Assembly: GCA_026645945.1 (NCBI GenBank)
Contig: JAPKMO010000002.1
Location: 34,000-97,999 of the forward strand
DNA: 64,000 nt
Source: Anaerolineae bacterium
Lineage (GTDB): Bacteria; Chloroflexota; Anaerolineae; Aggregatilineales; Phototrophicaceae
Direction of reading: 5' to 3'
The notes under the pieces are model-generated. The model was not told the DNA's origin. It ran no database searches and saw only the letters and a list, made by a program, of their open reading frames with translations. Of the stretch, positions 41,967 through 50,111 are shown one piece after another. A program made the position numbers and the translations under genes. Position 1 is the first letter of the stretch; each line of letters begins with the position of its first letter.

Positions 41967-44879
41967 ATGGACGGTTTTCAGCCTGGCCTGCTTACGGAAC
42001 GTGAGATCGAAATCCTGGGACTCATCGCCGACGGCCTTTCCAACCAGGAAATCGCCGAAAAACTTTTCCTCACCCTGGGTACGGTTAAGTGGTACAACAC
42101 ACAGATTTACGGCAAGCTGGGCGTTAAAAATCGCACTCAGGCGATTGCCCGCACGCGCGAACTCGAACTGACACCCCTGGAAACCCGGCAGCCCGCCCCT
42201 ACCCCGGCAGCCGACGCCAGACGCCGCACCCTCAGCCTGCCGGCGCTGCCGCTGTCGTTCATCGGGCGCGAGGACGAGCTGGCGCGTCTGGCCGATCTGC
42301 TGGCCGCGCCGGACTGCCGCCTGCTCACACTGGTGGGGCCGGGCGGCATCGGCAAAACCAGCCTAGCGATTGAAGCCGCCGAACGCCAGACCGCCCACTT
42401 CCCGGATGGGGTCTATTTCGTCTCGCTGTCGCCGCTCAGCGCGCCAGAGGACATCCTCACCGCCCTGACGGCGGTGGCGAACGCCGTGAATTTCCGGTTC
42501 AAAGAAGGCGAAAACCCCAAACAGCAGCTATTAGCCTCTTTTCGAGACCGGCGGCTGCTGCTGGTGCTGGACAACTTCGACGAACTTTTGAGCGGCGCAG
42601 ACCAACTGGCCGAACTGCTGCACGCCGCGCCCGGCCTCAAGGTGCTGACCACCTCCCGCGAACGGCTTAACCTGCAAGAGGAAGTGGTGTTCCGCGTCGA
42701 AGGGATGCCCCTGCCCCAACAGACCGCGCCGGACGCCGTTCGCCAGAATGCGGCGGTGCGGCTTTTCATCCAGGGCGCGCACCATGCCCGCCCGGATTTT
42801 ACGTTCGATGATGAAAACCTGCTGCACGTGCTTCGCATCTGCCGGCTGGTTGAAGGGATGCCGCTGGGCATCGTGCTGGCGGCGGCCTGGGTGGAAATGC
42901 TTTCCCCGGCGGAAATTGCCGACGAGATCGGCAAAAACCTGGATTTTCTCGAAACCCGGCTGCGGAACATGCCGGAGCGCCACCGCAGCCTGCGCGCCGT
43001 TTTCCGGTCGAGCTGGAACCTGCTGGCCGAGCCAACACGCCGCGCCTTCGCGCGGCTTTCGGTCTTTCGCGGCGGCTTCACGCGGGAGGCTGCCCAGCAG
43101 ATAGCCGGCGCCGACCTGCACACACTGATGGCGCTGGTGAACAAATCGCTGCTGCGCCGCGCCCTGGACGGGCGTTACGAAACCCACGAAATGCTGCGGC
43201 AGTACGCCGCCGAACAACTGCGGCAGTCGGGCGAGGAGGACGCGGTATGTCAGGCACACAGCCGTTATTACCTGGAACTGCTGGGGCAGCTAACGCCGAA
43301 CACCCTGCCATCGCTCGACCGCATCGAGGCGGACTTTGAAAACATCCGCGCCGCCTGGAATCGCGCCGTCGAAAGCGGCGCGTTCGATCTTATCGAGCGG
43401 GCGCTGCCGAATCTGTACAGCTTTTGCGCGCGGCGCAGCCGCTACCAAGATGCCGCTTCCCTGTTCGACCGCGTGCTGGACATGGCCGAAAGCAGCGCCA
43501 TCGCGGCCAGGCCGCTTTTGCTGCGCCTGCGCGAATGTCGCGGTAAAGTGCGCGGGTTAATGGGCGAGTTTAACGGCGCGGTGGCCGACCTGAGCTACGT
43601 CCGCGACGCGGCGCATGAAGCCGGTGATCTGGCCTGGGAGCGCGAACTGCTGGTTAACCTCGGCCAGCTTTACCGCAAGGCCGAACGCCACGACGAAGCT
43701 GCCCATCACCTGGGCAAAGTGCTGCATTTTGCCCAATCCAGCGGCAACCTGCGCGCCGCCGCCGACACGCTGTATCATCTGGGGACGGTCGCCTGGGACG
43801 AAGGCGATAATACCCAGGCCGCCATGTACCACCAGGAGGCCGCCGACATCTGCCGCCGCCTGGGGCTGCAAGATGTCGTGGCCGTCCAGGCGGCGCACGG
43901 CCTGGGCGAAACCACTCTTATGTCCGGCCAGCCGCAGCGTGCGCTGGAACTTTTTGAAGAGTCACTGGCGCTTTCGCGTCTGGTCGGCGACAGCGCCTAC
44001 GAAGCCGAAAATCTGCAAATGATCGGCTGGGCCTGCGCCGGCGCGGTCGGCACGGCGGACTACCCGCGCGCGCTGGAATGTTTCACCCGCGCGCTGGAGA
44101 TGAGCGAAGCCGCGCACCTGGACTGGCACACGGTCTGCTCGCAGATCGGCCTAGGGCTGGCGCAGGGGGCGGTCGGCGAATTTGAGGCCGGTTTTAAGCA
44201 TGTTCACCTGGGGCTGCACACCGCCGAATCGCTGGGGGTCATCCGTTTTGTGTGCATGGCGCTCGACTGCCTGGGGCAGCTGTACCAGGACTTAAACCTG
44301 CTGCCGCAGGCGGAGACTATCCACATGCGCGGCGTCGAACTGATGCTGCGCCACGAATCCACCTACTGGCTGTCCCGGCTGCAAGCCAATCTCGCTATTG
44401 ACCGGATGCGGCAGGGCAACCTGGACGTTGAGCGCGACCTGTTATCCGCGCTGGAAGTGGCACAGGCACGCGGCCAGGAGATGCACGCCACCCGCTGCCT
44501 GGAGGGGCTGGCCGAACTGCACATCGCGCGGCAGCAGCCGGACGCCGCGCTGGATTATGCCAACCGGCTGCTGGCGCTGGCGGACGCCGGCGGACTGCGC
44601 GAAAGCGCCGCCCAGGCGCGCCGGTGGCGCGGCGAAGCCTTTTTGATGGCGGGGAAGCCGGCAGAAGCCGAAGTTGAACTCAAACAGGCGGGCCGGCTGG
44701 CCGGGGAAATCGGCAGGGTGCGGTTGATCTGGGACGTTCACGCCGCGCTGTCCCGTCTGTATCTGACGCAGGGGCATGACGAAGCCGCCCAGACACACCA
44801 GGCCGCCGCGCGAGAAATGGTCGAACGTATAGCCCGCCGCCTGCCCCACGCCGACCTGCGCGCCGAGCTGCCGCGTTAG
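41967..44879 (+). CDS. Large LuxR-HTH / NB-ARC / TPR transcriptional regulator
   Basis: The ATG at 41967, with TAAGGGA upstream, gives 970 residues; a GTG 66 bases earlier is possible. The LuxR-type HTH is at the N-terminus (LTEREIEILGLIADGLSNQE, then LTLGTVKWYNTQIYGKL). A STAND/NB-ARC ATPase follows (FIGREDEL; Walker A VGPGGIGKTSLA; Walker B LLLVLDNFDEL) and then about 450 residues of TPR repeats. In MalT-like regulators the HTH is C-terminal, so the order is reversed. It likely senses a ligand or partner through the TPRs and activates genes on ATP binding. Confidence 0.87.
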   Translation: MDGFQPGLLTEREIEILGLIADGLSNQEIAEKLFLTLGTVKWYNTQIYGKLGVKNRTQAIARTRELELTPLETRQPAPTPAADARRRTLSLPALPLSFIGREDELARLADLLAAPDCRLLTLVGPGGIGKTSLAIEAAERQTAHFPDGVYFVSLSPLSAPEDILTALTAVANAVNFRFKEGENPKQQLLASFRDRRLLLVLDNFDELLSGADQLAELLHAAPGLKVLTTSRERLNLQEEVVFRVEGMPLPQQTAPDAVRQNAAVRLFIQGAHHARPDFTFDDENLLHVLRICRLVEGMPLGIVLAAAWVEMLSPAEIADEIGKNLDFLETRLRNMPERHRSLRAVFRSSWNLLAEPTRRAFARLSVFRGGFTREAAQQIAGADLHTLMALVNKSLLRRALDGRYETHEMLRQYAAEQLRQSGEEDAVCQAHSRYYLELLGQLTPNTLPSLDRIEADFENIRAAWNRAVESGAFDLIERALPNLYSFCARRSRYQDAASLFDRVLDMAESSAIAARPLLLRLRECRGKVRGLMGEFNGAVADLSYVRDAAHEAGDLAWERELLVNLGQLYRKAERHDEAAHHLGKVLHFAQSSGNLRAAADTLYHLGTVAWDEGDNTQAAMYHQEAADICRRLGLQDVVAVQAAHGLGETTLMSGQPQRALELFEESLALSRLVGDSAYEAENLQMIGWACAGAVGTADYPRALECFTRALEMSEAAHLDWHTVCSQIGLGLAQGAVGEFEAGFKHVHLGLHTAESLGVIRFVCMALDCLGQLYQDLNLLPQAETIHMRGVELMLRHESTYWLSRLQANLAIDRMRQGNLDVERDLLSALEVAQARGQEMHATRCLEGLAELHIARQQPDAALDYANRLLALADAGGLRESAAQARRWRGEAFLMAGKPAEAEVELKQAGRLAGEIGRVRLIWDVHAALSRLYLTQGHDEAAQTHQAAAREMVERIARRLPHADLRAELPR

Positions 44880-44895
44880 CCGTAAAACCGCGCGC

Positions 44896-45846
44896 CTACA
44901 GCACCGGGTTGCTGATGAAATACACCGTAAACACCGCCAGCGAAAAAACGGTGTGTACCATCAGCGTATTGTTCACGTACTGGCGTTCTTCCGGCATCCC
45001 GGCTTTCATGTACAGCGGCACGATGAACGGCGGCGGCAGCACCAGCAGCGTGAACAGCGCCGCCTCGAACGGTCGCTCCAGGTTCAGCAGACCGCGAATC
45101 AGCACCGCGTTCAGCAGCAGCGCCAGCGGAATCAGCAGCGCCAGCCGCACCCCGGCCACCAGCAGCGTTTCGCGGATGCCCTGCCGGTCGAACTTGATGC
45201 CGTAGCCGACGATTATCAAAATCAGCGGGATAGTCAGGCTGCTTAAAAACCGGACGGTGGACATCAGCGCGCCCGTCACTGGCGTCTCGTCCAAAAACTG
45301 CTGCGCGTTCAGCAGATTCAAAACGATGCCGGAGATGACGGCAATAATCACCGGCGAGGTGAAAAACGTCCGCGCCAGCTGGCCGGGGTTTTGCACGCCG
45401 TCGCGTTTCATCAGCAGCAGCGCCAGGAAAACGAACCAGATGAACAGTTCGTGGCCCAGATCAACGACGGCGATATACCCGATCTTCTCCAGGCCATACG
45501 CCCCGCCGAACAGGCTGACCCCCAACATGCCGTATTCAAAACCCGTCATCAGGAACGGGAAGTAGGGGTGTTCGATACGCAGCCACTGCTTGAGCAGATG
45601 ACCGAAGCCGTACAGCCCCACGCACAGGGCGAAGATGGCGACAAAAACGACCAGATAGGCCGGCTGGAGTTCGATCTGCAAGAACGAGATGAACAGCACC
45701 GAAGGCATTGCCAGATTGACGACGATCTTCCGCAGGTCTTCGATGGTGTTTTCGGCCAGGAAGCGGCGGCGGCGTATCCAGTAACCCAGGCCGATGAGCA
45801 GGAAAATGGGCAGCACCCGATTGATGATGAGCGTGGTTTGATCCAT
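44896..45846 (-). CDS. AEC-family transporter
   Basis: The ATG at 45846, with AAGAG upstream, gives 316 residues: MDQTTLIINRVLPIFLLIGL begins the membrane part, and about ten hydrophobic helices can be seen. Conserved segments are LRKIVVNLAMPSVLFISFL and EYGMLGVSLFGGAYG, matching the auxin efflux carrier/malonate-type permease family. The substrate is undefined, typically an organic acid. It is convergent with the large LuxR regulator and stands alone upstream of a repeat-rich gap. Confidence 0.85.
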   Translation of the reverse strand: MDQTTLIINRVLPIFLLIGLGYWIRRRRFLAENTIEDLRKIVVNLAMPSVLFISFLQIELQPAYLVVFVAIFALCVGLYGFGHLLKQWLRIEHPYFPFLMTGFEYGMLGVSLFGGAYGLEKIGYIAVVDLGHELFIWFVFLALLLMKRDGVQNPGQLARTFFTSPVIIAVISGIVLNLLNAQQFLDETPVTGALMSTVRFLSSLTIPLILIIVGYGIKFDRQGIRETLLVAGVRLALLIPLALLLNAVLIRGLLNLERPFEAALFTLLVLPPPFIVPLYMKAGMPEERQYVNNTLMVHTVFSLAVFTVYFISNPVL

Positions 45847-45969
45847 GAACTCTTTTACCCTGTGTAAATGGGCTTTCACCCTTGCCCATTCCCCCAACTC
45901 CCTCCCCTCAGGGGACGTTCGTCCCCGTTCGGGTCGCCAAATTCGGAGAAGGGGCTTAAAACGTTTCTT

Positions 45970-46024
45970 ACTCTCCCTTTCTCCGTGTACGGCAATCGGA
46001 GAAAGTCCCTTCAGAAAGGAGAGT
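45970..46024. repeat. Cruciform-forming intergenic repeat
   Basis: CTTTCTCCG (45977-45985) pairs with CGGAGAAAG (45997-46005), and outer ACTCTCC pairs with GGAGAGT (45970-45976 and 46018-46024). A second hairpin, GGGGACG/CGTCCCC, lies at 45911-45926. The 204-base gap between the AEC and FBP-aldolase genes holds these structures and no gene. A similar GGACG-AA-CGTCC occurs near 53446. Confidence 0.5.
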
Positions 46025-46050
46025 GAGACAGGGGATAGGGGTCAAGCGGC

Positions 46051-47001
46051 TTAACTCACCGCTTCACGAACGGCGGCCAGTTCCCCGGCAGACCCCAGTT
46101 TTTCCGACTTGTGGACGATGAACCGGGCGTATTCTTCCATGTAGACAGCCCCCGGCTTGCGGAAGTCGAACTCCGCCGGATGGTCGCGGAAATATTCGCG
46201 GTGTACCCGTGTCCAAACCAGCCGCCCGTCGGTGTCAATGTTTACCTTCGTCACGCCCAGCGACGCCGCGCGCTGGAACTCGTTTTCGTCCACGCCGCGC
46301 GCCGACGGGTCCAGCGCGCCGCCGGCAGCATTGATGCGCTGTACTTCTTCCTGCGGCACAGAACTCGACCCGTGCATCACCAGCGGCAGGCCGGGCAGCT
46401 TCTGCTGAATGGCGGCGATACGGTCAAAATGTAACGACTGCTGCCCTTTAAACTTGTACGCGCCGTGACTGGTCCCGATGGCGACCGCCAAGCTGTCGCA
46501 GCCGGTCTGTTCCACGAACGCTTTCGCTTCATCGGGGTCGGTGAGCATGGCATGTTTTTCGTCCAGCGCGATGTCCTCCTCCACGCCGCCCAGCATCCCC
46601 AGCTCGGCCTCGACCGAGATGCCGCGCGCGTGGGCGCGTTCGACCACCCGCCGCGTGATCGCCACGTTCTGCGCGAACGGCTCGTGCGAGGCATCAATCA
46701 TCACCGACGAATAAAAGCCGGAATCAATGCACGAATAGCAGGTGGCTTCGTCGCCGTGATCGAGATGAACGGCGTAAATCGCATCGGGGTAAAGCTGCTC
46801 GGCGGCGCGGATGATCGCCTCGATCATGGGGATGCCGGCGTATTTGCGCGCGCCTTTGGAAATCTGGATGATGAAAGGCGCCTGCGCCTCCATATGCCCC
46901 TTAAAAAGGCCGAGCGCCTGTTCCATGTTGTTGATGTTATACGCGCCGACGGCGTATTTTCCATAAGCAACGCGGAAAAGCGCATCTGTGGTGACGATCA
47001 T
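46051..47001 (-). CDS. fba: Class II fructose-bisphosphate aldolase
   Basis: The 316-residue protein has the class II features: AVGAYNINNMEQALG at the start, YAVHLDHGDEATC giving the first metal-site His and Asp-His, VEAELGMLGGVEED, and AIGTSHGAYKF with LVMHGSSSVPQEE for the substrate loop. NIDTDGRLVWT is the conserved D-T-D segment. It interconverts fructose 1,6-bisphosphate with two triose phosphates, using Zn. Whether it acts in glycolysis or on a tagatose/ketose analogue cannot be decided. Confidence 0.9.
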   Translation of the reverse strand: MIVTTDALFRVAYGKYAVGAYNINNMEQALGLFKGHMEAQAPFIIQISKGARKYAGIPMIEAIIRAAEQLYPDAIYAVHLDHGDEATCYSCIDSGFYSSVMIDASHEPFAQNVAITRRVVERAHARGISVEAELGMLGGVEEDIALDEKHAMLTDPDEAKAFVEQTGCDSLAVAIGTSHGAYKFKGQQSLHFDRIAAIQQKLPGLPLVMHGSSSVPQEEVQRINAAGGALDPSARGVDENEFQRAASLGVTKVNIDTDGRLVWTRVHREYFRDHPAEFDFRKPGAVYMEEYARFIVHKSEKLGSAGELAAVREAVS

Positions 47002-47096
47002 GGTTTTAACTCCTTAAACCAGGGTAAAGATACGGGGCGATTCAACCACAAAGCCGCACCCCCCGCAAGCAAGATAGGCTCATATGGCCTGAACAT

Positions 47097-47131
47097 AAAA
47101 CGGGCGCGCCGCTTTCGGACACGCCCGTTTT
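47097..47131 (-). terminator. Terminator downstream of pdxS
   Basis: AAAACGGGCG and CGCCCGTTTT form a 10-bp stem with a 15-base loop, with U-rich ends on either strand. It lies about 20 bases after the pdxS stop and before the aldolase start on the minus strand. Confidence 0.8.
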
Positions 47132-47151
47132 AAACCTGCTGCGTTCTGCTG

Positions 47152-48063
47152 CTACCACCCGCGCCCGGCGATTTTGTCGCCTTCCGGCATGGTCGTCACA
47201 TTGATGCCGACCATCGGCTCGCCCAGCGCGCGGCTAACGTTGAGCAGCACCTCCGGGTTGTCAAAATGCGTCACGGCCTCGACAATCGCTTTGGCGCGTT
47301 TGGCCGGGTCGCCGCTCTTGAAAATGCCGGAGCCGACGAACACGCCGTCCATGCCAAGCTGCATCATCAGGGCGGCGTCGGCAGGGGTCGCCACGCCCCC
47401 GGCAGCAAAGTTAACCACCGGCAGGCGGCCAAGCTGCGCCGTTTCCTTCACCAGATCGTAAGGCGCTTGAATGTTTTTGGCATAGGTGAACAGTTCATCT
47501 TCGTCCATGCTGGTCAGGCGGCGGATTTCGCCCTGCACGGCGCGGGCGTGCCGCACCGCTTCAACCACATCACCTGTACCGGCTTCGCCTTTGGTGCGGA
47601 TCATGGCCGCGCCTTCGGCCACGCGGCGCAGGGCTTCGCCCAGGTTGCGGCAGCCGCACACAAACGGCACTTTAAATTTGTGTTTGTTGATGTGGTGTTC
47701 TTCATCGGCGGGGGTCAACACTTCGCTCTCGTCAATATAATCAATGCCCAGCGCCTCTAAAATCTGCGCCTCGACGAAGTGGCCGATGCGCACTTTCGCC
47801 ATCACCGGGATGGTAACGGCCTTCATGATCTGCTCGATCATATCCGGGTCGCTCATCCGCGCCACCCCGCCCTGAGCGCGAATATCCGCCGGGACGCGCT
47901 CCAGCGCCATCACCGCGCACGCGCCGGCGTCCTCCGCGATTTTGGCGTGTTCCGGCGTCACTACATCCATAATCACGCCGCCTTTAAGCATCTGCGCCAG
48001 CCCACGTTTGACGGTTTCGGTGCCGGTTTGTTTTCCATTATCATGCACGCCGTTGGTTGTCAT
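47152..48063 (-). CDS. pdxS: Pyridoxal 5'-phosphate synthase lyase subunit PdxS
   Basis: The 303-residue protein is a clear Pdx[57 protein letters not shown] (first catalytic Lys region), [13 protein letters not shown] and [16 protein letters not shown] (second Lys). It builds pyridoxal 5'-phosphate from ribose 5-phosphate, glyceraldehyde 3-phosphate and ammonia as part of a 12+12 complex with PdxT. pdxT is in this window but 19 kb away. The C-terminal [12 protein letters not shown] is typical. Confidence 0.96.
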   Translation of the reverse strand: MTTNGVHDNGKQTGTETVKRGLAQMLKGGVIMDVVTPEHAKIAEDAGACAVMALERVPADIRAQGGVARMSDPDMIEQIMKAVTIPVMAKVRIGHFVEAQILEALGIDYIDESEVLTPADEEHHINKHKFKVPFVCGCRNLGEALRRVAEGAAMIRTKGEAGTGDVVEAVRHARAVQGEIRRLTSMDEDELFTYAKNIQAPYDLVKETAQLGRLPVVNFAAGGVATPADAALMMQLGMDGVFVGSGIFKSGDPAKRAKAIVEAVTHFDNPEVLLNVSRALGEPMVGINVTTMPEGDKIAGRGW

Positions 48064-48285
48064 CGGTTTTTCCTTTCCTTCTCATCGAGGGCAGGCCGCA
48101 TACATGCCCCACCCACAGCCTATGACCGTTTATTTACTGCCAGAATAGCCCCCGCCCCCGGCAGCGAGTATGTCCATTTATGTCCATTATATCCAAGTTA
48201 TGTATAAAGAATCTAACCCTAGCTTCCGTGCGACCCGCGAAAGCCGGGTGTATACTAAAACAATCCTTAAAAGTGTGTAATACCG

Positions 48286-48873
48286 ATGCCCCCAAAACCC
48301 GGTTCGATTGATTGGGAAGCCGTCTGGAAAAGCCTGAACTGGGACGACGCGCAGCGCCAGCAGGCCGCCGAACGCGAACGCCTGCGCCAGCGCGCCCACC
48401 AGTACGCTGCCCCGCCGGCGCAGCCCCCCACACCGGAGGACAGCCGCTCGCTGCTGACCTTCACCCTGGGCCACGAACGCTACGGCGTGGACGTGATGCT
48501 GGTGCGCGGCGTGCGGGCGGTGGCAAAAATCGCGCGCCTTCCAGGCGTGCCGGCTTTTTACCGGGGCGTTACCAACGTGCGCGGGCGCATCATCACCGTC
48601 ATGGACTTGCGATATTTTTTCGACATCAGCATCGAGCCTGAAGCCCTTCCCCCCGGCGAGATGGTAATCGTGCGGTCGAATGACCTGGAAATCGGCCTGC
48701 TGGCTCACCAGGTCAACGGCATCAGCGCCGTTTCGCCGGCGACCATCAGGCCGGTGGAACATATGCCGTATATGGCGGGTTTGACCGACGAGCGGGTGAT
48801 CGTCCTCCAGATGGCCTGGCTGCTGGCGGACGAACGTTTGATAGTGGGGAGCGCAACCAGTAGTGGACAGTAA
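48286..48873 (+). CDS. cheW: CheW-like adaptor protein
   Basis: A 195-residue CheW. After about 50 residues rich in Arg, Gln and Ala (likely helical), the CheW fold begins with SLLTFTLGHERYGVDVMLVR. LPGVPAFYRGVTNVRGRIIT and the end motif EHMPYMAGLTDERVIVLQM match. CheW couples receptors to the CheA kinase at the membrane. It is the first gene of a chemosensory operon; the MCP start is five bases downstream of its stop. Confidence 0.9.
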   Translation: MPPKPGSIDWEAVWKSLNWDDAQRQQAAERERLRQRAHQYAAPPAQPPTPEDSRSLLTFTLGHERYGVDVMLVRGVRAVAKIARLPGVPAFYRGVTNVRGRIITVMDLRYFFDISIEPEALPPGEMVIVRSNDLEIGLLAHQVNGISAVSPATIRPVEHMPYMAGLTDERVIVLQMAWLLADERLIVGSATSSGQ

Positions 48874-48877
48874 AACC

Positions 48878-50098
48878 ATGACCGAAACAATCGAAACCGA
48901 CCGCACGGCCCCGATGATGGCGGCCATGACCAGCGGCTCCAGCCTGGCGATGGCCGCCGCTGCCGCCCTGCCGGTGCTGTTTATGGGGCTGACGATGGAC
49001 ACCGACTCATCCTTCCTGCTTTTATGGTCAGTCGGCTCGCTGCTCGGCGGCTGGGTAGCCGGTATCGCCATTCACATGGTCACGCGCCCGCGCGCCGGCC
49101 ACGTTTTGAACGACTACGTGCAAACCCTGGAGCAGGTCGTCCGGGGGGATTTGCGCCAGCGGTTAAATACGCAGATCGCCGCCCGCAGCAGCGAGGAAAA
49201 AACGCTCATCCGCCTGGGCAACGCCATCAACCGGATGCTCGACCGCTTGCAGGATGTCGTGACCGAAATCAGCGACGCGCTCAAACGGATGGAGGCCGAC
49301 ACGCAGGAAATCCTGGACGCGACCGCCCAGCAGATTTCGATGGCGAACGAACAGGACGACGTGGTGACGGAAACGACCGCCACCGTCAATGAAGTACGCG
49401 CGACCGTCACCGAGACGGCGGAACGCGCCCAGAGCGTGGCCGAGACGGCCCAGGTTTCGGTGGATACCTCGCGCAAAGGCATTGATTCGGTTTCGCAGGC
49501 CATTTCCGGCATGGAACTCATCCGCCGGCGGGTGGAGGACATCGCCGACAATATCCTGGTGCTGTCCGAACACACGCAGCAGATCGGGGAAATTATCGCC
49601 ACCGTCAACAACTTGGCCGACCAGTCGCGGATGCTGGCGCTCAACGCTTCGGTCGAGGCTGCCCGCGCCGGCGAGGAAGGCAAGGGTTTCGCGGTCGTCG
49701 CCCTGGAAGTCCGCAACCTGGCCGACCAGAACCGCGACGCGACGGTGCAGGTGCGCGAAATCCTGGGCGAAATCCAGCGCGCCACCAACGCCGCTGTGAT
49801 GGTGACGGAAGAAGGCAGCAAGGGGGTGGATCACGGCCAGATGCTGGTCAACAGCGCCGGCGACTCGATCCGCAACCTGTCCCACGCCATCGAAGAAGCG
49901 GCGATGGCGGCTATGCAGATCGCCGCCAGCACGCGCCAGCAGACCATCGGCATGGATCAACTGACCCAGGCCATGCGGATGATTAAACACGCCACTACCG
50001 AAACGCTCAACAGCACCATGCAGGTCAAGGCCAGCGTGCAGAATTTGCGCGAGGTCGCCAGCCGCATCAACGCCGTGTTAAGCGGGTTGAAGATTTAA
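48878..50098 (+). CDS. Methyl-accepting chemotaxis protein without a large sensory domain
   Basis: Starting at the ATG at 48878 gives about 406 residues (a GTG at 48863 overlaps cheW). Two membrane helices lie within the first 65 residues, joined by a loop of only a few residues (TMDTDSSF), so there is no extracellular ligand domain. The rest is coiled-coil signalling domain, with the hairpin tip VNNLADQSRMLALNASVEAA and RAGEEGKGFAVVALEVRNLA. It probably senses membrane state or an internal partner. No CheR methylase gene is nearby. Confidence 0.9.
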   Translation: MTETIETDRTAPMMAAMTSGSSLAMAAAAALPVLFMGLTMDTDSSFLLLWSVGSLLGGWVAGIAIHMVTRPRAGHVLNDYVQTLEQVVRGDLRQRLNTQIAARSSEEKTLIRLGNAINRMLDRLQDVVTEISDALKRMEADTQEILDATAQQISMANEQDDVVTETTATVNEVRATVTETAERAQSVAETAQVSVDTSRKGIDSVSQAISGMELIRRRVEDIADNILVLSEHTQQIGEIIATVNNLADQSRMLALNASVEAARAGEEGKGFAVVALEVRNLADQNRDATVQVREILGEIQRATNAAVMVTEEGSKGVDHGQMLVNSAGDSIRNLSHAIEEAAMAAMQIAASTRQQTIGMDQLTQAMRMIKHATTETLNSTMQVKASVQNLREVASRINAVLSGLKI

Positions 50099-50111
50099 AC
50101 CGCGCCTATCC

